DNA from: Formicarius rufipectus
Lineage: Eukaryota; Chordata; Aves; Passeriformes; Formicariidae
Direction: 5' to 3'
NCBI GenBank assembly: GCA_013399695.1
Contig: VXAU01003742.1
Span: 434,351-498,350, forward strand
DNA length: 64,000 nt
Shown here: in pieces, positions 33,795 through 48,700 of the stretch
Numbering within the stretch: position 1 is the first letter of the stretch
Layout: each line of letters starts with the position of its first letter
Position numbers and translations under genes: made by a program
The notes under the pieces: generated by a model
What the model saw: only the letters and a program-made list of their open reading frames with translations
The model's database searches: none
Told to the model about the DNA's origin: nothing

Positions 33795-36700
33795 CTAGAG
33801 GGAAACCAAAACAGGGGATTTTTTTTTGTTTTGTTTTCTGTGGTTTTTTTGCATAATACTGAGATCAAAACAACTTTCTTAGTTTGCACCCTCAGGAACA
33901 GAGCTTTGTACTTGGTACTAGTTTGTGGCCACAGGCAAGGGGGTTCATCTTCAAGAGGAGAGAAGGGAGAGGGAGGGATTGGGAAGTGTCTCTTTGCTGG
34001 TGTACATCTCCTATGCAGACAGGAAGACACATTCTCCACCATTTAGGAGTCTCCTGCTTCAAAGATGATGGAAGATGTGGGCTTATTGTCTGCAGGTACT
34101 AAACTTTGCTCCTGATTTTTCTTTTCTTGTGCACTAATTGGGAATGTTTCTAGGATTGCTGTATTTCTAGATGCAGTAATAAATATGCAGAAAGCCTTAA
34201 CTGACAGCACTTAGTCCCTTCCAGCATGTGAATAACATTCCTAAGAGTCTTCTATCACTAAGAATTCACCTGTAACCATGCTGCTTCTGGATAAACATCT
34301 TCCACAAAGCTTCAGAGAACAAATGCTTCCTAGATAGATGATTCTGATGGAGCTGTTCTTTTCCAATTGTACCTACTTGTGTACAAAAAACTCCAATGGT
34401 TCCAGATGTTTATGTTGCAGAGTGTCTACTTACACTCTTCTAAGGTTTAAATACAACTCAAGCTTCCCTCTGGTATGTTGCCTATCAGTAAAAAATGTTT
34501 CCTTCAGTCTATTTATCAGTGTTTGTAGCAACAGCAAACCCAAACAGCTGAAGGGACTGAAATCCACTACTCTGCAATTTCAACTTAAGCAGAAAAGTTA
34601 TTTCCTTCTCCCTCCCCTGGTTGCTATTAAACCCCTTCCATTAAATTATCCATTTTTCTTTCTTAAACCAGAAGAAAACTTGGCCTCCCAGCCACTCCTG
34701 TTGTCCATGGGTTACAGATTTATCACTCATCAGACAGGTGAAGAAAAATGACCCACAAAACTGGAGATATTATCAGTGCTGTCAGTAAAACAGTGAAAGG
34801 CTCTCTGCCTGCCCCCTCTTTTTTTGTATTGGTGTTTTTTTTGGTTTTTTTTGTTTTTGTTTTGTTTTGTTTGTTTTTTGTGTTTTTTTTTTTTTTGTAT
34901 AAAGCTCAGGTGTGTCAAAGCTTTGATTAATGACTGTCATCAATCAAAGGAGGCAACAGTCCAGCAAAGAATGTGCCCCACTAATGGGAGAGCTGCCTAG
35001 GCCAGGAGACAGAGCAAGAGGCTCTTGAAATCCTGGCACAGGAGGATGGTGGACCTTCCCACTTCCCCACAAAAGCAGAGAGCCCCTGCAGCCTTTGATG
35101 GAGTCCTGGTCACTGACCCACTGCCTTTGAAGTGTGGTGCTGAGCTGTCACAAGCAGCAGGCAATTATCACTCCAGCCCCACTCAAGCATCTTAGACTCT
35201 TCCCTGACAGCTCCTTAACCCTTCATGAACTACAGAACCACCTGCAATTTTAGGCAGTTTTCCAAGGTGGGTTGCTTTCATTGGCCAGACAAATACACTA
35301 TACAAAAAAAGGGTTTCTGCTGCACTGAAGACAACCTGAGATACAATTCTGAGGACAGAACACGTGCCCATCACCTTATTTGCTGGGATCCCTTTGTTCC
35401 TGGGCTTGTGCAACCAAAAAGGTCAAATTTGCTTGGAAAGTCTTTGCTGGGTCTTCCTTCAGAATGTGGTATCAGGCCCTCCAGCACAAGATATACAAGC
35501 TATATAGGGTATACAAGCTGTATAAGCTGAATTTCTGTGATAAAATAATTTGTACATCACCTGACCTACACCATTAAAAATTAACTAGTTTCCTGAAGAT
35601 GGGGCTCTTGCAGTGAGTTCCTGCATCTCAACTCTTGTGCAATTCCCTCAAAGCAAATGCAGCTCTGCAGTCACGGCAGGAGCACAAGAACCAGGATGCA
35701 CATAGGCATCTTGCAAATAATGTTTGTCCTTAACAAATTGTATTCTGACCCCATAAAATAAATGGAAATTTGAGGCAGATTTCTGTTCTCAAGTTTAGGA
35801 AATGAAAACTTTGGCTGTTCAATTCTTCTTATTCCTGACCACAGTGCTTTTGTAGTTTCTGTTCTTTGTATTCACTACAGTGTTCCAGTTTCATTTCGCT
35901 TGTGAAATTAATCACATTCATCCATAAATCATTGATAAAGGCAGCAACTTTGTACAAGTCCCTTTGGTATTTGCTCTAATGACATTACACTCCATGATCT
36001 CAATGAGTGATGAACAAATGTATGCATGTATTCATATTCTGATAAATAATTAAAAACTAATTCCAGTAATTGAGAATTTACAAAAGCAACATGTGCATAT
36101 CAGAAATTCACCCTGCCTGCTCATCTGAGATCACACATTGGAGTTTCCCTCTTCATGTGTTTAAAGCCACCTTCATTAAGCAAGAATGATTCCTGGAACA
36201 TGTGACACAGCAACTACCTGAAATATTGTACCCACTGCCAAAGTGAGGGGGGGATTTATAGCATGAAATTTCTGACAAGGTTGTTGACTATTTTTCATAT
36301 TAATAAATAAGACCAATTGTAAACTGCTTCACATGGAGGAAGCTTCATTATATGTTTAAATAAAGAAAGCATAACTGAAATGAAAACTTGGAAGAATCCA
36401 GCACAGCATCCATAGACTGTACCTTTTTTGCTCCTTGTTCCTCTTCAACACCATCTCCTATTACAATGTACACAGCTTTCCTTCCAAACCTCTGCATTAT
36501 TCTTTCAAAACAGCTCTCTTTCCCTAAGCAACACAAGAAAAGGCACGTTTTTTTATCTGGGCACATACTGCTTGCAGAGCTAACATTCAGGTACTGGACC
36601 TGGAGTTGTGACCTAACTGCTACATTTAATATTTGCTTTTGAAATTGGAACCCAGCTGAATCTCCACCTGAGGTGGACTCTCTCCATCTCATGACAGTTA

Positions 36701-39700
36701 CTAGCATTTTCTTTACCAGCCAAGGACTTCCAAGTGCTGCCAGTTTTCCACAAGCTGTGTGGAAGATCTTAGACCAGCAGTTGGCAGACTGATGGGACAC
36801 TCATGTCATTCTGTTTCCAGAACCCTCTCCTGTTCACTCTGGTTGCAGTGAAAACATGAAAATGCAAACCTCAGAGGTTCAAGCACTTATACCAGAAAGA
36901 ACAGAACACAAAGAAGTCCCAAGCCAACCCTATCAGTATTTATCACTCACGCAGCTTCAAAAAGCTCTTTCAGCAACCTGACCTCTCTGCAGCAGCAAGA
37001 GGATCCAAACAGTGTTTCTGTATCAGGTCCAACCAGACTGTCTTCCTTCTGGGTCAACATCCCACATGTAGTCAGTGCTCTATAGGGTGGGTATATCTAT
37101 ATATCAGGCTCATTTTTCCATAGAGACACTTGGGAAGTCTTTTTTTTTTTTTCCCATTCTGTACTGTCCTAAGTGTACAAGTCAGCATGTGAATTAGAGA
37201 TCTGTAAATATGGAGCTAAAAATAAACCTCAGACATTGCTTGTTGTGATCATGTTGGGTGGCTGTGCCTGACTTATGGACAAAATTTCAGCCTGTCAGTT
37301 TGCTTTTAAGTCAGTTTGCTCTTACCTGTTTTTGTTGCACTGTAAATGTTTTCAATGGGGAAGACAGTGCCCAGTCCATAGAGAAGCACTTTAGCAAGAG
37401 CAGGTATGAGCTGAGTTGTGGTGACCAACACATTCACACAGTTGGGCCTAGAAAACAGAAGTTATTAGACGTGGCAATCTGCATTTCTCTCTCTCACTCT
37501 GGACTGAAACATGGTAGGAAGCAAACCTTTCCTGCCACTGGAAGTTCCCAAGCCAGTGGGGATTGTGCAGCCAGAGGCAATGTGAGCATCAGAAATGCCT
37601 TTTGATCAGCTTAGTAGAATGAAAACACATAAACCAAACTAGCAGCCTTACTGAACACTTGCCAGAATCTATTTGGTGGGAAATTAAACACCACGTGGTA
37701 ATGTCCGTGCTGGGTTCTTTGAGTGGGCAGGGACAGAAGGGCTCTTTTCTCCCTGTCCTCTCTTGTAAATCTGCTCATGCAAAAATCATGCCACATATGA
37801 GAGAGCCAAGGAAAGGCAAGAGAAAGGACTGTTTTTCTTTTGCTCAGTTCATCCCAAGCTCACCCCAACCCTTGATAATTCAAGCCTGGCAAACATGTGC
37901 AGACCGGCCTCCCACAGGCTTGGCCAGCAAAGTCCTATAAATGTGTCTCGATTTGTTTAGAGGGAGAAAACAACGGAGGCAAAGGAGCTCCTGGATCAAA
38001 CATGTAGGCAGTTCTCTAAGCTGCTCTTACCGGGAATGTATCAAATTCAACGCCTTCAGAGCATGTGTGAGCCAGAGATCAGTCAGCGCTTCCAGTTCTG
38101 CTCTTAACTGCAGCCAGGTTTCCCTCTTAGGAGCTCCTATTAAACCTGCAAGCAGGGAAAGCGTCTTTGCAGAAGCACAGAAAGGGAACTGCATGGATTC
38201 GTACACACAGAATGCCAAAGGGCTCCTGCCTGTGTTCTGAACTCTCCCAGTGCCCAGCCGGTGGTCTTGGTGGCAGCTGCTTCCCTTTGGCCACTGCCAT
38301 GTCACTCCAAGGCTCTGCCTTGAGGTCCAAGAGGCCCAACTGCAGCACATTCCGAGGCTGCAGCAGCTCAGCTTCCTCCTTCTCTAGGGAATGGTTTGGT
38401 CAACCACACGCTGCAGGACCTCCCTGGGACACCCTTCTTGGAGTGAGCACAAAGCTTTTATGGGAAGTGAGCAAGACGATGGAAGAGCTGTGTAATGTGG
38501 GCAGTGACCTGGGCTGAGAGACACCTGAGGCCAGGATGGTTTTGTCTCCCCTGAAAAGCCGTGTCCCATTACCAGAACACGTGGGAGGCTTGTCCTCCAA
38601 CCAAAAAAGAGGTTGTGGTGACACTCTGAGTTCTGCTTCTTTTTCTAATCAGAGACCTGCACTAATGTTCTGAAAGAGAAGCAGAGCAGCCCATTGGAAG
38701 AACTGTCTGGTACTAGGTGAGATGAAGGAACCCAGGGCATCCTGTTAGCTGGTGGTATGGTTTTGGAGGAGTTAAAAACAAATACTTATGATACAAGAAT
38801 GCTTCAGAGACCAGCCTTATCTTCTGTGGAAAAACAAGCATGTTTAGTGTTGAACTGTTTACTTGCTTACTAACTTTCTGGAAAACTGGAGAAGGTTGCT
38901 TTTCCTACCACATAAATTACACAATAAAGGCCCACACTTGCGACTTCAGTCCCTCTCAAACCACTTCACCAGGTATTTTCAGCACATCTCCTGCAAACTC
39001 TGTCCAGAGCCCTGTTAAAGGATGACTGAGGAAACACTTGCTCGGCTCCCTGTGAAGCACTTTTATTGTGAGACTCCTCCACAGACGTCCCTGCGGGGTC
39101 AGAGGTTTTTGGGAAGATGAAAGGCACACTGGTTGCCTGGCCACAGACACTTACCCCCCACATTGTTTTTGTAGGTGTTGTACATCTCTTTCACCCGACG
39201 GTAGCGAAAGGCCAATTTCCTCATCCAGTCAACTCCCCCGTGAACGCCCGAGCCCAGACACAGGTTTGCACTGGCAGTGGAACTGTGGAAGCCATCCGCA
39301 GAGAAGTTATATGTGCTGGGAAAGGGGGGAGGCAAAGGGAGAGGTCACTATAATTACGGGCTGTATAGTGCCAGCAGGGAAAAGAAATGTGAAGACAAGT
39401 GGCAGCAGAGGCACACACAGGACACGCTGCACAGAACTGAAGTTCATCTTCAGCACAATTAATAGCACAAACCTAAAAATGTTCTTTTTCTGCATCAATT
39501 TATCACAATAAACCATCCATAAAACCACAAATTACAAAGCTCTATATGAGTTCTGCACATTTCATTCTTGTCCCATGACTCTGCAGACAACACTTTGGGA
39601 AAGGTAGATGGAATTGTACAGAAGTAGTTTCTATAAACATGATGACTTAACTTAGAGTGATAATAGCAATGTTTGATGCAGTTTTGGTACAAGTTTCTAC

Positions 39701-42700
39701 CAGTGACAAGGACCTGGCACAGCAAAGTCCAACTTCACTCTACTAAGCCCATTCACTGCAAACTGGGCAGTGGGAAACCTTCCAATCTGGTTTTGAGGCC
39801 ACATGTGTGACAGCTGTCTGGTTGAACCGTACCAGAAACTGGTGTGGTGTGTTCAACCTAACCTAGTTAGGAGTTCAACCTAATTTAGATGTATTTCCCA
39901 CAATGGTTCAATGCTCAGTATAGTCAGGACTTGACAGAAGACACAGGCACAATAATGTGAGAAAGGGGACTCTGTGCTTCTGTGTGTTTGATAAGTGCAG
40001 ACAGTGTGGAGCCAGGGAGGGGATGAGAGTGCATTTCTGAGAATCACTGACCAGCCCCCTGCTAATTTCAAATGGCTGGGGACCACCTGACCTGCAGCTT
40101 CCAGCCCAGAGACCCCATACCTTAGATCTTGACCATTATCATCTGATGATACATCATCTATGTGGATCTGGTCACAGTCCTGAGAAGAGTATGAAAAAAA
40201 GATACAGCAGTGAGTACATGTTTTGGAAAAAAATTTGAAATAATATAATGCAAAATTACTTTAAGTGTAATCTTAAGGAGATAAAATCTTACATATTGCT
40301 AGCATTGTCTGGCATAGTCTAGCCAGTTAACTATTAGGAACAAGTATCACATAGCACAAAATATGAATAGAGAATGTGTGTGAGAAATCTGCTGTTATCT
40401 AAGGGCACAACAGCTCTTGAAAAACACAGTAAGTGGAACTCCTTCCTAAGCAGACAGGAAGGAGAGAGATGCTTGTATTTCATCCAGAAGAGCTGTGGTT
40501 TTTACAGCTCTGTATGCATGATAAGGCAGAAATTTGGCAGCCCTTCCCCCTCTGAGAATAGTGCTTCAGACAGGAGGTGTATACCCACATAGTTACAGGG
40601 GGAGAAGATCTGTCCCAAAGAAATGTCCAGAAACGCCTCTCCTGCTGGTGTTTTCCCAGTTTGTTCTGAGGGGACTGAGCTTCCTTTGATGCACAGGGAA
40701 GCTGGGCTGAAGCACTGAAGGCAGCACTGCTTCACTGCCCCAGCCTCAGAGAGTCTTAAGGAATGTGTATCAGTAATGAAAAAATCTGTGACAGGATATT
40801 TAACCAGGATATACACTTGGAGCTCAGTCTGCATGAAGTATGTACTCTGATCTTATCTTCCAAAATCCTTCATTGTTCAAATGGTGGAGGCTCTGCCTCA
40901 AAAATGTGAGAAATGTTATTCCTCTAGTTTCTTTCCTAGTCTTAGCATTAAGATCAGAAAGAGAAAAATCAAGAAGGTTCCCCCACCACCTTAACTCTCC
41001 TTTCTCCACGACCCTCGCAGGTGAGAACACAAGAGAAAGCCTATGATCTTTTGTTTCGGTTGATTTTTCAACAGAGGTTGAAAAGTGTTGTACTTGGTAC
41101 AACAGGACTTGGCAGTCAGAACAACTGCAAACTAACCCAGGTACAGTAATACTTCAGTGTTCTGTAAACCACAGAATTTGTTTTACCTTCCTTATACAAT
41201 TGTGAGTTTGATGAATTGCTTTAAACTATCCTCTTTCAGAAAAAGAATAAATCCCCAAACAAGCAACTAAACTTGCTATCAATGGCAAAACATGACAGAT
41301 AGATCTAGTTCATAATGATGAGATTTTCTGCACCATTTAATTTAGATAATTCGCAAAAAGACACACAATTTTATCTTGTTCTCATCTCATCAGCCCTCTT
41401 ATCAACCTATCACTGGAGTGCATATTTCTGTATATACTGGGAGCCAAGCAGCTGAACAGCAGATCTCTGCTGGCACCTCTCTCTCACTCATTCCTCCACC
41501 CCCATAATTTTTTAAGCCCCCCCTCCCACTATCTGTTGTGACCCCTGCTGGGCTAACACTGATGCAGCCCACCCCACTTCAGCTGCACGACACAGGGCAT
41601 TAAGTCAGGGGAAAGGTATTTGCAGAGGGATCTGTTTTTCTCATTTGTGAATGAATTGTTCTGTACACTGAAGTGTGACAACAGTAGCTATCACATTTCT
41701 AACTTAATAAAATACCATGACACTCGGTGAGACGCTACCTCATAGTCCTCTGGCTGAGCCTATCGTGTTACTGGGGGGAACTGGCTACAGCAAGAATGTG
41801 GCCCGTGTTTTACTACTTGGTTACAAGACCAATTTTTCATTCTTGCAGCATTTCCTTGAAGTCTTAGCGAGCAGGGAATCAAGGCAGGACATCTGGGCTG
41901 CTGAAAAGAAGGTCCAGATTGTTCAAGTGGAAGTCTGTGACGGGGATATATCCCAATTTTCACATCTGATGTCTTAAATTGATACTCTGGGATCTCAATG
42001 TGGTGCACAGAGCCTGTAACTGAGTCAAACATGTAAGACCTCAGTCCACCCTCGCAGCTCTGGGCACTGAACTGTTTTTACTGTTGGGATATCTCTGGGA
42101 GCTACACAATCTGCAGCTAGGTGGGACCAGACCCTTGTACCCACGTGTGAAGGAGCCTGAGCCAATGCAGCTTTGGAATGGCATTGCTGGCTTGAAGAAA
42201 GCCTCTGCTGCCTCCTCGTGAAACGCAGGCTGCTCCTGAGGATACCTGCAGAAGCTGCTTCTCTTACCCCTCACACCCACTCTGAACACTCACAAGGTAT
42301 GTCTCAGGCACAAATTAAAACAACTTACGGACACGCAAGTTCTCTATTATAGTGTATCTCTATATAGTGTATCACGACTGTGGCAGAGATTTTTAAACAT
42401 CTCACGGACTCACTGATCAGTGGAGCTTTCACCCCTCATTATATGGGGGGGGGGGTAACAGTTCCCACAACACAAAACCTCCAGGGATGGCTCTGAAAGG
42501 CAGTAATTGTAAACACACTAATCCCCTCGTTTGTTAATTCCTCATGCCCTTGTCAGTCCTCCCGTCCTTAATACCTGTTTCCCAGTGCGTTAGACAATAA
42601 CATCTCCAGAGGGATTGAGGGTGGGAAGGTGCTATTCTTTAGCCAGCATTGTACTGTGAACAAAAGGCAACTGGGAGAAAAAGCACAACTCTGGAAAGTC

Positions 42701-45700
42701 CAGAGTTTGTGTTTTAACTTCAGTGTGATTTGTAACCTTGGGTAACTTCTTTTTTTCCCCTGATTTCTCATAAGGGGAACAGAGAGGGAGAATCAAGTGA
42801 ACATTTGCTGTATATTCTGCAGCATGATCACAGCCCTTTGGACACAACACCTTGCATGGCCCATACTTGCAGACTGTAGGGATTTCATCTGCCTGAAAGT
42901 CTGAAACTTGCAGGCAGGGAATCCTTTTCTGTTAGAAGACCAAAAGTGTTTAGTAGTAATTCAGGTCTGAGGCTTCTCCATTCACCCACCTGCCCTGGGG
43001 ACTAGTGATTAGCCTCCTTCCCTGAAACTACCCTGAGGTTTGGGGTGAATCCAATGGGAAACTGGCCTCTCTGCTGGGCTGCAGCACTAGGAACAAATCT
43101 GCTGGTTCACCTTTTCACGCATCCAAGACTCCCACTCCCAAACACAGCAGCAAAAAATGCATCCAGGAAACAGTTCCCTGAATCCCTTCTGAGTAAATCC
43201 TGAGAAAAGATAAAGCCCTGGCTAGCAACAGAGTACAAGAATTATTTTTTTTTTTACAGAAAAAAGGGAGCATTCCAGTCCAGGTCCAAACTCAGACTTT
43301 GAAGACAGTTTTTTTTTGCTGTGATGTGAAATCACAACCTCACCAGACTTAGGAAGATCACACAAATGCTACAAAGAGCTGTGTAAACCTTGCCGTATCT
43401 ATGGATAAAAGCCTTGTTCTCATCAGGAACTTCCTGCGAATGCTTCAAAAAAACCTTTGCACCGTGGCAGCACTTTCTGCTCCACACAGCACTGAAAACT
43501 GCAGCCAGCAGAAGAAGCTATTCTCTTGCACTAAAGCAAGGGATTTGAGTTCTGTGTCCATCTTGCCTCTCTGGAGTGGATGGGAGGCATTTTCTCCAGT
43601 TCTCCTGGTTCTACTGTCAGGATCAAGGCCAGCCATGCTCTGCTTAGTTAAAACTGCTGGATCCCACAGCTTATCCCAAACTTGGCTGTGGATTCGTGCC
43701 AGAGAAATGTTTTCTATGCTTAGTGTTATCTGGTATAAGAACTCTTGTTTTGGTTTCAAATGGGCAACTATCCTACTGCTTTCTTAGTCACAGCCTTTTT
43801 TTCACTCTACCCCAGCACAGAAGATGGACAAAAATTGTTTCAGCCCTGTGCAGTTTTAGCTTATTTTGTCTTGTACAGGCCAGTGTTACACCACATGATG
43901 GTGCTAATGTATATGGTAATGCTTGTGGATCTTCTGAATCTGCTCCTGTGCTCTTTTTCACCAATTCCTTTTTTTTGTTTTGTTTTGTTTTAAAGAATAT
44001 CATTCACTGCACTCTTTTTAAGCACTCAGTGATGTATGATCCTCAAGTATCACTGTGGGACTGCTCAAACCCAACTTCTATTCATCATCCTAAATGAAGG
44101 TGTAGGGTAGGTAACTCTGGGTGACTCTGTCATTGCAAATTCTTCCAAACTGAAATGGATTTTTCTGGAAAGTGAAATTTTATAAGGAACATTTACTTCT
44201 CTTGAATTCTCTGTCATCCCTCAATTTTTCATTGAAAAGGCTCAGCTAATACCAAACCACCAGTGCCCAAAGTTGTGACTGATAAATGTGCACAACTTCA
44301 GAGGCCAGACAATTTGCTGCTTCATTTAAAGTTTTAGAGCAGTAAGTGAAGCAAGAAAACTTATTTTAAAACTGAAAGAGGAAAAATCTGTCAGTTCAGG
44401 TGCTACCCACTAACTTGTCTTTGAAAGGAAATAAAACTTCTTAGCAAGTGAAATCTCAAGACTGTAAGGAGCCAGGTGGCAGGAAAGGTTGCACCTCCCA
44501 TAACACAGAGGACCACAGTGCAATTAAGTAGTGAAGGAACCAGAAATTCTTGCTGAACTCATCAGGTACAGAAAAAGTTCTCTCCTTTCATCTGGCACAG
44601 CAGCAAATTCTTCCTTTTTCAAGTGAAAATAAAAAGACCACAGAAGTCTGCTCAGGGATGCCAGGGTTTTTTTCCCCCTCCAGATGCCTCCAAGCAGAAT
44701 TTTGACTCCAAGGTGCACAAATCCCACCTCACTCCAGACCTGACCCGTTCAGACTGTGTCTACTGACTGCAAATGTGAACAGATTTTCATCACTGCTGTA
44801 CAGTTGCCTCTCAGCTGGTGACAGAATTCTGCAAGCATCACTTTGCTTGGATTTCACCACATATTCAAAAGGATTTTTGCTTTGTGTATGAGACAGGCAG
44901 GTTTAACCATGCCACAAACAGGAAGGATTCTTTCTCTCCCTCTTTTATGTTGAAACACCCACAGTTTCATCCTGCAGTGTGGCTGAGCTTGAGCAGACCT
45001 CCTGCTCTGTGCATGCAACAGAGCTTCCTCAAGAACACAGATGATTTTTAAAATGGTTAGCAATTAGCTGGCTCACAGCTAATTGCTACCTGCCCCATAG
45101 GATCTATGCCAATTTACCGTAATAAAATTAATAAATAGGAAATTTCAGGAGAAGCAGCAGCAAGGTCATCATTATTAGATTTAGCAAACCTGCCAAAAGC
45201 CATCATTGCTAGTGTGTATTTAGAAAAAAATTCCTTAACAGAATGAGGATGTCAAAGGGACATAGTGAGTGTGCTTTCCAATAAGCCACCTAAGGCCCAT
45301 TTCTTTAGAGTCAAACCCAAAAGTTTCTTGACCAAAAAACAAGTTTGTAGACCACATGCAAATGATTAGAGAGGGAGATGTTAAATCAAATAATCAGCTA
45401 CATACCTCCAGGTCATTAAAGAACAGATGTGTATCTGCAAGGTTGAAGATCATTTCTTCCATCATCAGACCTATCCGCACAGACGTGGTAGTGTCCTGTT
45501 AGGGGAAAATCAGGTTTTTTCCATTCAGTTGGATTTCCTTTTTTTTTTTTTTTTTGGATGGGGGTGGGAGATCTTGGAGCAAACACAGGATCTACACATT
45601 CCTGTTTCTGTAGATATTTATTAAAGTAATTTGATTTGCCAAGTGTATCTTAACATCAACATGATTTTCCCATCCTTTCTTTTGCTCTCCTAGATAAATA

Positions 45701-48700
45701 AATCCTGTTCTTTGAAGGATGTCTATAGCTCACCTTGACCAATAATAACCCACATACTTCAGATGATACAAAGATCCTTTAAACTAGGTAAGAACTGCAA
45801 GAAAGCAAGACAAAAAAATTGATTTCCTATAGACTCATTAGTGAATGGTTTGGGAGAGCTACAAGCAACAGGGACCGCAGAGGGTGATCTTTTCCTGCAC
45901 TGTCCTTCAAACCAGTCATTTCATCCCCACTGAAGCTGCCTACTGATTTAACAGCATGAGCAGAGTTAAAACAACCCCATCCTACAAAACTCAGTTATAA
46001 CACAGTGAAATCCTTCTCCAAATACGACTATTGCTGCTCAGCTTGCAGAGCCACAGCTGCAGAAATAATGGCTGTTACATCCAAGTAACTGTATTGCTTA
46101 AAAATTGTAAATAAAGACAAGACATAGCACATGAAAATACAGGATGGGCTCATCTGTCATTCCCATGTTGGAGATGGTAATGCACCCAGTGCTCCTGATT
46201 GTGCCTCTTTGTTCACTCTGCCATTTTCCTGGCCCCAAACAACTGACCTTGTTCCAAATCCCCAACAGGAGCACAGAAACACACTGATGTAAACAAAGGT
46301 ACCAACAGTACATTTTCCTATTCATTAAATACTTCAATAACATACGCAAAAATAGTCTGTGATTAATTTGATAAACACTCATAGCTCAAAAGCATTGTGC
46401 CTGTTCAAGCTAAACAAAACCCGACAACTTGAAAAAAAAAGGCATTCCTACAATATGTTTATTTTGTTAATTCATCTTCGCTGGGTTGGGGATCTCTCAT
46501 CTTTATGTTCAAGTGACTGTTTTTTCCTCTACTGAAGTCACAAGCCATGCTAAAGCAGGGCAGATTTAAATGTACTCCCTACTCTAATTTTCTGCAGATT
46601 TCTGTGGAGTCCTGTTATTGTATGACAGTAATGAACTAACTGAGGAGCTCTAGCAGGGAGCACAACGTTGGGAGGATGAGCACACTTCAATCAACCTTTG
46701 TGGCAGGGGCTGTTGACATGGATGGTCTATTACACACTAACCTAATTATTACGCATTCTTGGTGTAGTTCTCTTTAATTAGAGCGGAATGGCTGTGGTTT
46801 TAGCCATGTGTGTGACTCACAAGCACTATGCCCATTAAAGAAAAGCTCTGTCACTCACGTTTAAACATGCTTGTTGCTGCCCCAGAAAGAAGAGCATGGT
46901 TTCCTCTGGGCAAAAAGTAAAAAATTCAACAGACTTGCCTTGAACATGTCTCTAATTTAAAGCCCCAAATCTGCTCCCTTGACAAGGCACAGGGACACAA
47001 TCAGGGCATCTGACTGTGGCCCCATGCAAACAGCACTGAATCAAATTTTACTACCCAGGTGTAGTCACACCAGGGAACTGTTTTGAAGAAAATATGTTGC
47101 TAGGAAGAAATTATTTTGTAAAATAGTTTTTAATGAAGCAATTTATTTTTATACATTTCAAGGATCATTAGCCTTTAAAACTCTTTCAGGAAATCTCATT
47201 GGTTGGTACCTGTCATTTATCCTCCAAATTTTGTCTTTAGCTTTATTGGTATTAATCACTAATGGAGAGTAGGAAACATTTCCACAGTGTATGAAGTTAC
47301 CTTCTCTTAAACTAAACAATATGAGAACCAAACTGTAGATGAGAGGCAGGGGGGAAGAAAAAAAAAAATCTTTCTCTTGAGATACAGAATATGATAGAAT
47401 GAAAACAAAACACAAAAATGCACTTTACCACCCAGAGGGGAAGTCATTTGGGGAAATGATTTGGCATCACTGCTTTCACAGTATGGACATTTCCTCCCCA
47501 GCAAGGCAAGCTTCCAAGTCTTAAAGAGGCTGATAAAGTTAAAAGGCCAAGCAGCACTCCCAGGATGACAGAGGTGTCTACAGGCACTAGGCCAGGGGTT
47601 CTCCAGCCATTCTTTATTTGCATTACTGTAGCATCTAGAAGCACTACTCTCAAATTTGAACCCCACCGTGCCAGAGGCTGTACCCACACTAAGTAAAGAC
47701 ATGGTTGCTATTGCTGTCAATTCAACTATGAATAAACAGGAAAATCAGACTGACAGGGGAGCACCAAAGTGAGACAGGTATATCAAGCAACATGCTGTCC
47801 AAATACTCTGTACAATGTGTAAATAATCTGAAAGAGAATTACAAAATTTGAAGATGTTGACAGAGAGCTCTTCCTAGGCACAGAAATCCTGTGCCACTAA
47901 AGGACATCTCTGTGCTGCTTGGGGTGCCCCAGTGGATGCTACTGCCTATGCTGGAGCAGTGTGAGTTCAGCAGAGCAACATAAAGTTGCCACACTCATAC
48001 CAGTGATCCCTGCTAACATATCCTTCCGTAGGAAAAGCATGCCCTGGAGCTCTGGGAACAAGCTTCCTGGCTGAGAGACTCAGCCAATGTTTCCTGATGC
48101 ATGTGAAGCCCAAGGACCACAGACAGCTTGAAATCAAACCTCCTCCAGGAACTACTTTTTGCAGTGAAAACAGATTAATCTAAAAACTCAACCCTCAGTG
48201 CTTGCTTAGTAACTTTAGAAGAGCGAGGTTCTCCCTCTGCTAATCTACAAGTCATGCTTTCACAAACAAGGACAATGAGAGGCAGGGATGGAAAACAGGC
48301 AATAAACTCCTTTTGTAAATAAAACTTCCAGCAGCACAGTGTATCCCCATATGCCTCACCTCAGCCATGCACTGGTGTTGGGGCTTCCCTTGGGGTCAAA
48401 ATTAAACAGCTCCACAAAGTACTTTTAGTGTGAACCTCTGGTGCTCAGCCACGACCAGGCACTCCTGAGCCTCCAACACACAGCCTGAACAGCTTCTCCC
48501 CGTTGGCAGGGGGATATAAGCATCAGTGGTCATTCTGGACCACTCAATCTTGAAGAGACTCCTGCCCCCTCTTCTCAATGCACCCTTCACCCCCACTTTT
48601 AAGGACCAGGAGTCTGATCCTGTTCTCCTCAGGGGGCACATCTTGAGGGGACTGAGAGGTAAAAAGCCTCCCACTCCTCACGACTCCTTTATAAACAACA

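Larger units (their letters stand above)
33795..36422 (-). other. EYA2 last intron
   Basis: 2.6 kb. It holds a T-rich (TTTTG)n-like repeat at 34817-34900, directly followed by a palindromic cluster of TCF/LEF-like sites at 34915-34949, and a short TATACAAGCT repeat near 35490-35527. No exon or transposon is recognised. Confidence 0.7.

Noticed and set aside
36348..36800. A 150-codon open frame on - containing the EYA2 GDGVEEE motif, as one large exon
   Set aside because: Only 36423-36523 is coding; clear acceptor (tgcttag) and donor (gtacag) sites bound it, and the flanks have no EYA similarity.
42348..42373. Short direct repeat TATAGTGTATC
   Set aside because: Two copies only, 15 bases apart, in an intron; too small to distinguish from chance.
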